Source: Prescottella defluvii (lineage in GTDB: Bacteria; Actinomycetota; Actinomycetes; Mycobacteriales; Mycobacteriaceae). Taken from it: 64,000 nt of DNA. The notes below the pieces were generated by a model, which saw only the letters and a program-made list of their open reading frames with translations, did no database searches and was not told where the DNA came from. The DNA lies in assembly GCF_000738775.1 (NCBI RefSeq), contig NZ_JPOC01000016.1, positions 62,001-126,000 of the forward strand. The letters run 5' to 3'. Positions 33,744 to 42,359 of the stretch are shown here, piece by piece. Numbering within the stretch: the stretch's first letter is position 1; each line of letters starts with the position of its first letter. Position numbers and translations under genes: made by a program.

Positions 33744-35216
33744 TCACCGGGGTGCGGGGTCCGCCGACGATGTCGACAGGTTCAGTGACGAGGTCGAACC
33801 GGACGGCCCCGGGGCCGGTGCCGGGTCCGGCGAGACTTCGAGAGTCACCGGAAGATCCGCCTTACCGGCGCTGTTGGTGGCGGTGACAGTGAACGCGTAC
33901 GACCCGGCCCTGGTGGGGAATCCGATGAGGACGCCGGTTCGTGACAGCGTGAGTCCGTCGGGCAGGTCACCGTCGGTGACGATGACGGTCGGCGCCGGGT
34001 AGCCGTTCAGGGCGAAGCGGTACTCGTACGGCTGGTTGACCTGGGCCGTGTCCGGGGTGCCGGTGACGGTGGGGGTCTGCTCGACGGTCACGGTGAAATA
34101 GCCCACCCTTTTGTCGACACTGTTACTGAAGGGCGTCTCGAACCGGACCCGACCGGCCGTGGTGGGCGTCCCGGACAAGAGTCCAGCCGGGGAGATGGTG
34201 AGCCCGTCGGGAAGCTTGGTGGCCGTGTCGAACACGGGTTTCGGGTAGCCGGACGTCTCCAACTGGTACTCGAACGGCTCCCCGACCCGCATCGTTCTCG
34301 GCATGTCGTACCCGTTGAGCAGGCCCGGGCGCTCGAACACCTCCATCGTCACCGGAAGGTCGACTGTGCCGGTCTCGTTGGTGGCGGAGACTGTGAACAG
34401 ATACTTGCCGCCGTGGAAGGGCATCCCGGTGAGTTCGCCATCGTCCGACAGTTTGAGACCGGCGGGAAGCTTGCCGAGGCTGAGGGAGACGGTCGGGGTG
34501 GGATAACCGGTGGTGGCGAACTGGTACCGGTAGTTCTCATATTGCTGCGCGATGTCGGGGGTGCCGGTGATGGTGAGCCCTTCCCCGACCGTCGGATCGA
34601 ACCGGTACGTCCTGCCGCCGGCGCTGTTCGAGAGTTGCACCGAGAAGTCGGCCGGACCGACTCTGGTGGGTGTCCCGGAGAGGAGCCCGTCCGGGGAGAG
34701 AGTGAGTCCGTCGGGAAGGGCGGACGCGTTGCGGAATGTCGGTTTCGGGTACCCGGTTGCAGCGAACCGGAACTCGAACGGCTCCCCGACGAGCATCGGG
34801 GGCAGGTCCTTCTCGTTGGTCAGAGTCGGCCGCTGCCACACCGTCATCGTCACCGGAACCCTGACCTCGCCGGCCGAATTGTAGGCGATGACGGCGAAGC
34901 CGAACGTGCCTCCGGCGGTGGGGGTTCCCCTGAGAATTCCGCTGTTGATCAACCGGATCCCCGGGGGCAGGTCGTCGTAGGGGTCGAGGCGGAACCACGG
35001 AATCGGCTCTCCCTTGACGGTGAAGGCGAACTCGTAGCCCGCCCCGACCGTGGCGACCCGTGGTGTCCCGGTCACGGTGGGAGGCGTCGGCTTTCCAGCC
35101 ACGGCAGGGGCAGCGCCCGCTGGTGCGACGACCGGCGACAGGAGGACCGCCCAAGCGGTAGCGAGCAGTACGAGCCTGCGTGTCCAGGCTCGCCGCGGTG
35201 GCGAGAAGGTGCGCAT
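33744..35216 (-). CDS. Secreted protein with five Ig-like (He_PIG) domains
   Basis: 490-residue exported protein. The signal peptide (MRTFSPPRRAWTRRLVLLA) is nearly the same as that of the RCC1 gene downstream. About five Ig-like domains follow; each opens with a phrase like VTGTPRVATVGAGYEF or LPPMLVGEPFEFRF and closes with LPDGLTLSPDGLLSGTPT. There is no RCC1 part and no wall anchor. I use ATG 35216; the frame stays open a further 50 codons upstream, but that part has no signal peptide and overlaps the remnant of a third copy. The function is unknown, probably surface or extracellular binding. Confidence 0.83.
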   Translation of the reverse strand: MRTFSPPRRAWTRRLVLLATAWAVLLSPVVAPAGAAPAVAGKPTPPTVTGTPRVATVGAGYEFAFTVKGEPIPWFRLDPYDDLPPGIRLINSGILRGTPTAGGTFGFAVIAYNSAGEVRVPVTMTVWQRPTLTNEKDLPPMLVGEPFEFRFAATGYPKPTFRNASALPDGLTLSPDGLLSGTPTRVGPADFSVQLSNSAGGRTYRFDPTVGEGLTITGTPDIAQQYENYRYQFATTGYPTPTVSLSLGKLPAGLKLSDDGELTGMPFHGGKYLFTVSATNETGTVDLPVTMEVFERPGLLNGYDMPRTMRVGEPFEYQLETSGYPKPVFDTATKLPDGLTISPAGLLSGTPTTAGRVRFETPFSNSVDKRVGYFTVTVEQTPTVTGTPDTAQVNQPYEYRFALNGYPAPTVIVTDGDLPDGLTLSRTGVLIGFPTRAGSYAFTVTATNSAGKADLPVTLEVSPDPAPAPGPSGSTSSLNLSTSSADPAPR

Positions 35217-35362
35217 ACGAAACGTCCTCGGTAGGGGAGATGAATCCGGGGAGGGCGGGTGGTGTCCGCCCGGAACCCCCAGTCGAATGATTGTTTGTCC
35301 ACGATCCGGCTGCGGAGCGTCGACGGGTAGGGCTGTGGTCTGCACCGGGGCGCGGGCCGATT

Positions 35363-35493
35363 TCATCGACGATGTGGCGAGACTTCGAGTGTCACTGGAG
35401 GATCGGCCGTTCCGGCACTGCCGGTGCGGGATCGCCGAGTCGGCCGTGGCTGTAGTCGCCGCAGGCGCGCGATGGTGAAACAGTGGTGCGCAT
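35363..35493 (-). pseudogene. Remnant of a third Ig-like secreted paralogue
   Basis: ATG at 35493 begins MRTTVSPSRA, like the starts of the two downstream genes, and is preceded by the same leader (CTACCTAAGGACGGTC on the minus strand). About 60 bases later, in a shifted frame, the sequence reads TGSAGTADPPVTLEVSPHRR and stops at 35363. That matches the last Ig domain end of the paralogues (NSAGKADLPVTLEVSP). The middle of the gene is gone and the two ends are out of frame. The frame from the ATG gives only 33 residues. Bases 35217-35362 and 35494-35729 hold no other gene that I can support. Confidence 0.68.
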
Positions 35494-35729
35494 TCAGACC
35501 GTCCTTAGGTAGGGAGACGGTTCCGACGCGTACAGGGCGGTAGTGCGCACCCCGACGTGCGTAACCGGACCGAACATAGCTTGAGACAACGGTGAAAAAC
35601 GGGAACTTGAACCGGAATGTCGGCTTTCGCCGTGGTGCACAGCGATGTGCAGGAAATGTCCCCGCTGCTCCGTCCGCGCACTACCGTGAGAGGTGGACGT
35701 CGGTGCCGACGAGGAAGCAGGTGTCCGAG

Positions 35730-36710
35730 ATGACCGCGACATCGGTCGACCGTGAGGGATTCAGTTCGCTGAGGGCGGGCGGACTCAACTGGGACGCGTT
35801 CCCGCTCCGCCTGTTCGCGAAGGGCAATGCCAAGTTCTGGAATCCGTCCGATCTGGACTTCTCGAAGGACACCCGGGATTGGCAGGACCTCACCAGCGAA
35901 CAGCAGCGCAGCGCGACGTACCTGTGCGCGCAGTTCGTCGCCGGAGAGGAAGCCGTCACCGAGGACATCCAGCCGTTCATGAAGGCGATGGCCGCCGAGG
36001 GCAGGTTCGGTGACGAGATGTACCTGACGCAGTTCTGCTTCGAGGAGGCCAAGCACACGGCTGTCTTCCGACGCTGGATGGACGCGGTGGGGCTCACCGG
36101 CGACCTGCACCCCTTCGTCGCGGAGAACCCCTTCTACCGCAAGCTGTTCTACGAGGAACTGCCTCACTCGCTGCGTGTCCTGGAGACGGATCCGAGCCCG
36201 TCGAATCAGATTCGGGCGTCCGTCACCTACAACCACGTCATCGAGGGCAGCCTCGCGCTCACCGGGTATTACGCGTGGCAGAAGGTGTGCACCGAACGCG
36301 ACATCCTGCCCGGCATGCAGGAATTGATCAAATGTATCGGCGACGACGAACGCCGGCACATGGCCTGGGGGACATTCACGTGCCGTCGGCACGTGGCCGC
36401 CGACGACCGCAACTGGGACCTGGTGCAGGAGCGGATGGGGGAGCTGCTCCCGCATGCCCTCGGCATGATCGCGTGGGTCAACGATCAGTTCGAGGAGCAG
36501 CCGTTCGGTCTCGACCCTCAGGAGTTCGTCGACTACGCGGCCGACCGCGCGCAACGGCGCCTCGGCGCCATCGAATCCGCCCGGGGCCGTCCGGTCGAGG
36601 AGATCGACCTCGACTACTCGCCGGAGACCCTCGAGGACGAATTCGGTGCCGAGGATGCGGCGGTGATCACGCACGCCGCAGAGGACGTCGGGGTCTCAGA
36701 GAGCGCTTAA
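35730..36710 (+). CDS. R2-like ligand-binding oxidase (R2lox)
   Basis: 326-residue ferritin-like protein related to the small subunit of ribonucleotide reductase and to Rv0233. Metal ligands appear in order: [34 protein letters not shown] and [10 protein letters not shown]. In the family these bind a Mn/Fe pair and form a Val-Tyr ether crosslink around a bound fatty acid; the matching valine and tyrosine are present. ATG 35730 (MTATSVDRE) is chosen; GTG 35721 is possible, since AGGAAG lies close before it. The natural substrate is unknown. It is followed 26 bases later by a membrane repeat gene, which suggests an operon. Confidence 0.9.
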   Translation: MTATSVDREGFSSLRAGGLNWDAFPLRLFAKGNAKFWNPSDLDFSKDTRDWQDLTSEQQRSATYLCAQFVAGEEAVTEDIQPFMKAMAAEGRFGDEMYLTQFCFEEAKHTAVFRRWMDAVGLTGDLHPFVAENPFYRKLFYEELPHSLRVLETDPSPSNQIRASVTYNHVIEGSLALTGYYAWQKVCTERDILPGMQELIKCIGDDERRHMAWGTFTCRRHVAADDRNWDLVQERMGELLPHALGMIAWVNDQFEEQPFGLDPQEFVDYAADRAQRRLGAIESARGRPVEEIDLDYSPETLEDEFGAEDAAVITHAAEDVGVSESA

Positions 36711-36736
36711 TAACGGGAGCTAACGTTCCGGTTCCT

Positions 36737-37813
36737 ATGCGTGTTCACAAGAAGTCCCGTCGACCGTCCTTCGCGCCCAGATCGGCCACGGTACTGCTCG
36801 CACTCCTCGCGGGTGTGCTGGTCGTATCCGTCGGCCTCCTCGTCGGAGGCTTCGGCACCGACTCGGGAGAGGGGACTCCCGCGGTCGCGGCCGCTGACGA
36901 GGCCGGCGCCCCCGACGATCCGTTGGCCCGTACCCGCACCAGCCTGCAGCAGGCGGGCATGCCCCTGTCGTTCCTGTCCGGAGGCGTCGACCAACTCGCG
37001 GACGGCGGCCGGCAGCTCGACGACGGCGCGAACCAACTGTCCGACGGACTCGGTCAGGCCCGTGCCGGTGCCGATCAGCTCGCGGACGGGCTGGCACAGC
37101 TGAACGGCGGGGTGGCGCAGCTCGGGGACGGCGCCGGTCAGGTCAGTGGCGGCGTCGACGAGGTGGTGGACCGCCTCGGCAGCCTCGGAGGCGTGCAGCA
37201 GGACGTCACGAATTCTCTTCGGCAGGTGGCCGATTCGCTGGCGCTCTCGCCCGACCCCGTCACGCGTGGCGCCGCCACCAGGGTCGCCGACCTGGTCGGG
37301 CAGCTCGACACCCAGGGCCTCGGCCCGGACACCCTCGCTCAGCTGCAGGCGCTCAAGAGCGGAGCGCGTCAGCTGTCGTTCGAGCTGGGCGATCCGTCCG
37401 CGCAGTTCGTCAGCGGGATGGGGCAGGTCCGTGACGGTGCACTCCAACTCAGCGAGGGCCTCGGACTGCTCGACGACGGTGGCCGCCAACTCGTCGACGG
37501 CACCGGTCAACTCGTCGACGGCACCGGACCGATCACCAACATCGTCGGCAGCCTGTCGACCAGTGTCGGCAACGCATCCGAGGCGCTGCCGACGAAGGGC
37601 GACGTCGAGGCCCGCAACGCGGCATCCGAGATGGAAGCACCTGCCGAGTCACCCATCTCGTGGTCCCGGTACCTGCTCGCGGCGTTCGCAGTGCTCGCCG
37701 CCGCCGGTGTCGCGGGAATGTGCTTCGTGCTCGGACGCCGGTCGACCGGAGCCGACGCCGCGGGTGAGGAGGCGTCGTCCGGCGGTCAGATGTCGCCGAA
37801 CGGTGCGGCGTAG
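36737..37813 (+). CDS. Exported tail-anchored repeat protein (YhgE/Pip-like repeats)
   Basis: 358 residues. A hydrophobic N-terminal segment (about 16-38) is followed by a long stretch of heptad-like repeats with LxDG/LxxG steps (QLADGGRQLDDGANQLSDG, QLADGLAQLNGGVAQLGDG, QLVDGTGQLVDGTG), then a second membrane segment near 309-332 and a short charged tail. The repeats resemble the extracellular coiled region of YhgE/Pip and some MMPL-associated proteins, but the transporter part is missing. No enzyme motif is seen. It is probably cotranscribed with the R2lox gene; function unknown. It overlaps the next gene's end by 28 bases. Confidence 0.75.
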   Translation: MRVHKKSRRPSFAPRSATVLLALLAGVLVVSVGLLVGGFGTDSGEGTPAVAAADEAGAPDDPLARTRTSLQQAGMPLSFLSGGVDQLADGGRQLDDGANQLSDGLGQARAGADQLADGLAQLNGGVAQLGDGAGQVSGGVDEVVDRLGSLGGVQQDVTNSLRQVADSLALSPDPVTRGAATRVADLVGQLDTQGLGPDTLAQLQALKSGARQLSFELGDPSAQFVSGMGQVRDGALQLSEGLGLLDDGGRQLVDGTGQLVDGTGPITNIVGSLSTSVGNASEALPTKGDVEARNAASEMEAPAESPISWSRYLLAAFAVLAAAGVAGMCFVLGRRSTGADAAGEEASSGGQMSPNGAA

Positions 37814-38301
37814 CGGATGGTCCCGCTCGGGATCGGGCGTCCGTCGAGGGCGAGCACCATGAGTGCCTCGTCGGGGACGTCGACGTTCATCCTCACGCCG
37901 TGTGCGGACGCGCGGACGAACCCGAACCTCGGGTAGTAGTCCGGGTGGCCGAGGACGGTCACGACGTGCTCACCGCGCTGCTTCGCGGCGTCGAGGACGG
38001 CGCGGATGGTGGCCGACCCGGCGCCGGTCCCCTGATGCTCCGGGAGCACCGAACACGGTGCCAGACACAGCGCGGGGGTGTCGCCGATGTGGCAGCGCGT
38101 GAGCAGTGCATGTCCGACCGCGTTGCCGTCGTCGTCGACGGCGAGCATCGACAAACCGTCGATCCACGCCGGATCCTGACGCAACGCGTCGACGAGGTCG
38201 GCCTCCTCGGGGGTGTCGAAGGCCGCCAGGGTGATCCGGCGGACCGACTCGATGTCGGCGGTGGTCTCGGGGCGGGTGGTCCAGTGCGGGTGAGCGTTCA
38301 T
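37786..38301 (-). CDS. GNAT-family N-acetyltransferase (YhbS-like)
   Basis: 171-residue acetyltransferase. The acetyl-CoA loop is VLPEHQGTGAGSATIRA near residues 85-101, followed by VTVLGHPDYYPRFGFV, typical of the YhbS group. The substrate is unknown. ATG 38301 has GGAAGAA upstream. The 3' end overlaps the preceding convergent gene by 28 bases. Confidence 0.87.
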   Translation of the reverse strand: MNAHPHWTTRPETTADIESVRRITLAAFDTPEEADLVDALRQDPAWIDGLSMLAVDDDGNAVGHALLTRCHIGDTPALCLAPCSVLPEHQGTGAGSATIRAVLDAAKQRGEHVVTVLGHPDYYPRFGFVRASAHGVRMNVDVPDEALMVLALDGRPIPSGTIRYAAPFGDI

Positions 38302-38334
38302 GTGGTTCTTCCGTTTCGGGGGTTCGGTCGGGGG

Positions 38335-39423
38335 TCAGCCGCGGCGGCCGCGGACGCGATAGAGGGCCTTGATGTCGCGGGAGATGGCCTTGGCCGTCGC
38401 GGTCCGCTTGCTGGACTGACGGGCATCACCGCGGGACGCCTCCCATTCGTTCTCGCGCACCATTCTGCGGTAGCGGTCGAGTCGGTCGAGTCCGAGACGA
38501 CCGTCGGTCACCGCGTCCTGGACCGCGCACCTCGGTTCGCTGCGGTGCTCGCAGTCCCGGAAGCCGCAGCCCTGGGCGAGTTCCTCGATGTCACCGAAGA
38601 CGTGCTCGATGCCGTCACCGACGTCGTGCAGGCCGACGCCCCGCAACCCCGGGGTGTCGATCAGCACGCCGCCACCGGGCAGCGGGAACAGTTCCCGATG
38701 CACGGTGGTGTGCCGTCCCTTGCCGTCGGTGACGCGGACGTCGTTCGTGTCCATCCGTTCGGCGCCGAGGAGGGCATTGGTCAGCGACGACTTCCCGGCG
38801 CCGGAGGGACCGAGCAGCACGGTCGTTCCGGGGAGACGCCGAGCCAGTTCGTCGACGCCCTCGCCGGTGCGGGAACTGACGACGACGATGTCGATGCCCG
38901 GCGACAGCGCGGCCACCTCGGCGACCACCGTCGTCGGATCGCATTCGGCGACATCGGATTTGGTCAGGACCACCATCGGGGTGGCGCCGGCGTTCCAGGC
39001 CAGGACCAGCAGACGCTCGATCCGGCCGGGCTTGAGCGGGGCCGTGAGCGCGGCGACGATGCAGACGGTGTCGACGTTGGCGGCCAGAACCTGGCGATGG
39101 GACGTGCGATCCACCGACGCGCGCGCGATGACGCCGCGGCGCGGCAGCAGTGCCACGAGCCGAGGTTGCGGGCCGGGCTCGAGTACGGCCCAGTCCCCGG
39201 TGCACACCGTGTGCTCGGGGTCGGCCGTCGTGACCGCGGTGCTGTCGGCGCGAACGGCGCCGGCCTCGGTCAGCGTGTCGCATCGACCGCGGTCGACACG
39301 TGTGACGCGGGCAGGGATCAGGCCCTGGTCGGCGTGGTCGGAGAACGATCGGGCGAGCGTGTCGTCCCAGCCGAGTGCGGTGAGGTCGCAGTCGGGGGAG
39401 TGTGCGGGGTGGGATGAAGACAT
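38335..39423 (-). CDS. rsgA: Ribosome small-subunit-dependent GTPase RsgA
   Basis: 362-residue circularly permuted GTPase that helps mature the 30S subunit. An OB-fold N-terminal region is followed by G4 (VLTKSD), G5 (VVSSRTGEG), G1 (GPSGAGKSSLTNALLG, about residues 204-219) and G3 (DTPGLRG). A C-terminal zinc site follows with the Cys and His of CGFRDCEHRSEPRC. ATG 39423; the likely Shine-Dalgarno AAGGG lies in a small hairpin. A possible leader peptide is encoded 95 bases upstream. Confidence 0.93.
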   Translation of the reverse strand: MSSSHPAHSPDCDLTALGWDDTLARSFSDHADQGLIPARVTRVDRGRCDTLTEAGAVRADSTAVTTADPEHTVCTGDWAVLEPGPQPRLVALLPRRGVIARASVDRTSHRQVLAANVDTVCIVAALTAPLKPGRIERLLVLAWNAGATPMVVLTKSDVAECDPTTVVAEVAALSPGIDIVVVSSRTGEGVDELARRLPGTTVLLGPSGAGKSSLTNALLGAERMDTNDVRVTDGKGRHTTVHRELFPLPGGGVLIDTPGLRGVGLHDVGDGIEHVFGDIEELAQGCGFRDCEHRSEPRCAVQDAVTDGRLGLDRLDRYRRMVRENEWEASRGDARQSSKRTATAKAISRDIKALYRVRGRRG

Positions 39424-39429
39424 GGTGAG

Positions 39430-39441
39430 ACCCTTCGGGGT
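39430..39441 (-). promoter_or_regulatory. Small hairpin over the rsgA ribosome binding site
   Basis: On the minus strand ACCC-CGAA-GGGT forms a tetraloop hairpin that includes AAGGG, 7 bases before the rsgA ATG. Two other small stems (GCGCG-CTG-CGCGC and CCGTC-G-GACGG type) precede it in the same leader. Confidence 0.35.
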
Positions 39442-39517
39442 GCGGGCCCCGTCCGACGGCTCGCTTCAACCCCGGCAGGCGCGCAGCGCGCACCGTCGAG
39501 AAAGGGGTGGAGTCGAC

Positions 39518-39586
39518 TCAGACCGAGGCCCGGGGCATGAGGATGGTTCGGGCAGTGCCCACGGCAGTGGTCGTCACCGCAATCAT
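39518..39586 (-). CDS. Possible 22-residue leader peptide upstream of rsgA
   Basis: Short frame reading MIAVTTTAVGTARTILMPRA plus SV, starting at ATG 39586 with an excellent Shine-Dalgarno sequence (GGGAGG) 7-8 bases upstream. It ends 94 bases before rsgA, and the region between is rich in small hairpins. The peptide has three successive threonines and no signal or membrane features. It may be a translated leader that controls rsgA; it could also be chance. The bases from 39587 to 39834 show nothing else I can name. Confidence 0.42.
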   Translation of the reverse strand: MIAVTTTAVGTARTILMPRASV

Positions 39587-39834
39587 CAACTCACCTCCCG
39601 GTCTCACTGGAACACGAACAGTCGACGCCGAGCCTAGTGACGGCCTCCGGTACTCCGCAATGTGATTTCCGCGGGTGCGCTCGAGGGGGTCCGGCCGGGG
39701 TCCCGGCACTCCCCGTGAGGGTGCCGGCGGCATTCGATAGTTGCACTACGTACCTTCGGGTTGGTTTCATCGACGGGCACGTGTGGTCGGGGACTTCACT
39801 GTGGTCGGGGACAACTGGGGAGGGTCGGCACCGA

Positions 39835-40185
39835 ATGCCGTATCTGGGTTTGATCGTCATGGTTCTGTGGGTGTTCTGTCTGATCGACGTGATCGTCGCC
39901 GACGAGCACGCGGTGCGGGGCATCCCGAAGATCGCTTGGGCGGTCGTGGTGGTGCTGCTGCCGCTGCTGGGGTCGGTGCTGTGGCTCGTCGCCGGGCGAC
40001 CGGAGGGCGGGTACGCGCCACGCCGGACCGGGGTGTCGTCGGCGTACCCCGAGTACGACCGCCCCGGCCGTCACGTCGCGCAGCATTCGGAGACGGACGA
40101 GGAATTTCTGCGTCGCTGCCGTGAACGCGCGGAGGAGCAGCGACGCATCGGCCGTCAGCAGCGGGGCGAAGGCTCGGGCGTCTGA
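39835..40185 (+). CDS. Small membrane protein with PLDc_N domain
   Basis: 116 residues with two membrane segments (about 3-22 and 32-53) joined by a short loop (DEHAVRGIPKIAW), the pattern of the phospholipase D N-terminal (PLDc_N) module that often occurs alone. The C-terminal half is charged and helical (DEEFLRRCRERAEEQRR). ATG 39835 has GGGAGG 11 bases upstream; the frame is open further upstream but without a better start. Function unknown. Confidence 0.78.
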   Translation: MPYLGLIVMVLWVFCLIDVIVADEHAVRGIPKIAWAVVVVLLPLLGSVLWLVAGRPEGGYAPRRTGVSSAYPEYDRPGRHVAQHSETDEEFLRRCRERAEEQRRIGRQQRGEGSGV

Positions 40186-40213
40186 CCGTCGACCTCGGCC
40201 CGTGGATCTCGAA

Positions 40214-42010
40214 TCAGGTCGGCAGAGGCAACAATTCGACGGTCTGACCGTCGACCGGATCCGGTGGCAGGAGCGCCAGCGCCTCCCGCCCGATCAGCCC
40301 GGCCAGATGCGAGGTGCGGACCACGGTGTCGGCGCGCCACGTGCCGTCCGGTTGCCGAACGACGGGCACGATCCGCGTGACATCGGTTCCGGCGTCCCCG
40401 GCGTTGACCACTGTGCCCGTCGCCGGCGCCGACGGCGTCCGCGCGGTGAGCCCGTCGACGATCGGCGGCAGCATCGTCAGCAGTGTCGACACCGCCGCCA
40501 CGGGGTTGCCCGGCAGTCCCAGGACGACGCGACCGTCCGGTAAGGCCGCCGTCACCTGCGATCCGCCGGGTCGGCACTTCACCCGGGCCACCACGATCCG
40601 GGCGTCCGCCCGGAGCAGGGCGCCGCGCAGTTGATCGGCGGCACCGCCGCCCGTCGCGCCCACCACCACGATCACGTCGGTGTCGCGGGCATCGCGCAGC
40701 AACGCGTCGAAGCCGTCCGCGGTGTCCCGCAGGTGAGTGTCCGCAACGGTGCGAACACCGCAGTGGGCCAGCACATCCGGTAGTACCGGGCCGAGGGAGT
40801 CTCGGGTCTGCCCGTCGCGGAGGGCGCCGGCTCGGCGGATCTCGTCACCGGTCACCACGACGTGCGCGCGGACCGGACCGCGCACCGATCCGGACGTGAC
40901 CTCAGCGCTCGCGGCGGCGGACACGACCGCCGGCCCGATCGCGGTGCCGGGGTTCGCGAGGTGGTGCCCGGGCTGCCAGTCCTCACCGCGACGGCGGGTG
41001 TCGTCGCGTACCGGTGTGCCCGGCCGCCGCACCACGATCTTGCCGACGGAATCCGGTGCCACATCGACGTATTCGTCACGAATGACGGCGGTCGAGCCGT
41101 CCGGGACCTGCGCGCCGGTCGCGATCCGCATCGCGTCGCCCTCGCTCAACTCCGACTCGGCGGACTCGCCCGCGTACCGGATCTCGGTGCGCAGCCGCCA
41201 CGGTCCGGGACCGGACACCGCGTACCCGTCCATCGCGGAGACGTCGAAACGTGGCAGCGCCGCGGCGGCCACGACCGGCGCGGCGAGCGTCGCGCCGAGG
41301 GACTCGATCAACGGGGCATGGCGAACGGGCAAGGGCATGAGGAACTCTCGGACCGCATCCCGCGCCTGCGCGACCGTCATCGGGGACGGCACGTGAGCGG
41401 CACGGGCACGTTCGACGTCCGCGGGTGTGTCGCAGTCGGTGACGCCGGTGCACTCGACGGCGACGTGGCGGTCCGGTACCAGTGCCTTCATCGGCTGGTT
41501 CTCCCGACCGGCCAGGGCGGCGAGACGTTCGGTGAGGGCCGCCCGTCGCCACACACCGAGGAGGTACTGCAGCCGGCCCGACTCGTCGACCGCGAACGAG
41601 GCCTCCGCATCCGGGCGGGTGAGCAGCGCCGAGGCCAGCGTGCGCACCGTCGCCCGGTCCAGGCTCGGCAGGTCCGACGCGAGCACGACGACCACGCCGT
41701 CGCCGGAGCCGGGCAGCGCCGACAGGCCGGCGGACAGCGCGGCGACCGGTCCGGAACCGACCGGGGTCTCCTGCGTCTGCAGGACGCCCGGCGGCAGATC
41801 GTCCCGGCGCGGCCCGACCACCACCGTCCGATCACAGTCGGCGGCGGCGGCGAGCGCGGTGTCGAGCAGGCGGCGTCCACCGACGACGATCGCGGGCTTG
41901 TCGACACCGCCCATGCGGGTGGCGCGTCCGCCGGCGAGGACGATCGCGTCTGCGGGTTTGCCGGGTTCGCCGGGTTCGCCAGGTTCGCCGGGGAGGCCGG
42001 TGGGGGTCAT
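40214..42010 (-). CDS. MobA-MoeA fusion: molybdenum cofactor guanylyltransferase / molybdopterin molybdenumtransferase
   Basis: 598-residue fusion. The N-terminal MobA domain (about 18-200) has LAGGRATRMGGVDKP and LASDLPSLD. The C-terminal MoeA domain (about 208-598) has AMDGYAVSG, VVTGDEIRR, GATGGGAADQ and GLPGNPVAAV. It inserts molybdate into molybdopterin and adds GMP, the form needed by the nitrate reductase of this window. Residues 5-17 are an unusual run of Gly-Glu-Pro triplets (LPGEPGEPGEPGKP) encoded by 9-base tandem repeats. MoeA and MobA are usually separate proteins. ATG 42010. Confidence 0.88.
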   Translation of the reverse strand: MTPTGLPGEPGEPGEPGKPADAIVLAGGRATRMGGVDKPAIVVGGRRLLDTALAAAADCDRTVVVGPRRDDLPPGVLQTQETPVGSGPVAALSAGLSALPGSGDGVVVVLASDLPSLDRATVRTLASALLTRPDAEASFAVDESGRLQYLLGVWRRAALTERLAALAGRENQPMKALVPDRHVAVECTGVTDCDTPADVERARAAHVPSPMTVAQARDAVREFLMPLPVRHAPLIESLGATLAAPVVAAAALPRFDVSAMDGYAVSGPGPWRLRTEIRYAGESAESELSEGDAMRIATGAQVPDGSTAVIRDEYVDVAPDSVGKIVVRRPGTPVRDDTRRRGEDWQPGHHLANPGTAIGPAVVSAAASAEVTSGSVRGPVRAHVVVTGDEIRRAGALRDGQTRDSLGPVLPDVLAHCGVRTVADTHLRDTADGFDALLRDARDTDVIVVVGATGGGAADQLRGALLRADARIVVARVKCRPGGSQVTAALPDGRVVLGLPGNPVAAVSTLLTMLPPIVDGLTARTPSAPATGTVVNAGDAGTDVTRIVPVVRQPDGTWRADTVVRTSHLAGLIGREALALLPPDPVDGQTVELLPLPT

Positions 42011-42053
42011 GGCCCAATGTTGCCGCATCGGCGGCGGGTGCGCGGATCGGTGG

Positions 42054-42350
42054 TCAGAACCGGTGCCGTGCCGCGGCGAGGTCGACACGCCCGTCCCGGA
42101 TCGGGACACCCTCGAGCTCGAGCCTGGCCAGTTGACGGTGCGCCAGGTGTGGCGCGGGTCGGCCCGAGGCGCCCAGCACCCGGTGCCACGGCAGGTCGGA
42201 CGAGTCGGTGCGCATGATCCACCCCACCGTCCGTGGGCTGGAAAGTCCTGCAGCGGAGGCGATGTCACCGTACGTTGCGACACGGCCGGGTGGGATCGAC
42301 GCGACCAGCTCGCGGACGAGTTCGATCTGTTCGTCGGTGGTGGCGGCCAT
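42054..42350 (-). CDS. Alkyltransferase-like protein (MGMT family without acceptor cysteine)
   Basis: 98-residue protein of the O6-alkylguanine-DNA alkyltransferase C-terminal family. The winged helix (IPPGRVATYGDIASAAGL) and arginine finger region are present, but the acceptor motif reads PWHRV (Trp55) in place of PCHRV. Such ATL proteins bind O6-alkylguanine without repairing it and pass the lesion to nucleotide excision repair. Syntenic with Rv3204; it marks the point where the mycobacterial order resumes. Confidence 0.9.
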   Translation of the reverse strand: MAATTDEQIELVRELVASIPPGRVATYGDIASAAGLSSPRTVGWIMRTDSSDLPWHRVLGASGRPAPHLAHRQLARLELEGVPIRDGRVDLAAARHRF

Positions 42351-42359
42351 GACGGTCGG

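Noticed and set aside
35217-35366. N-terminal extension of the second Ig-like protein
   Set aside because: The extension would bury the signal peptide and overlaps the end of the decayed third copy. ATG 35216 is the paralogue start.
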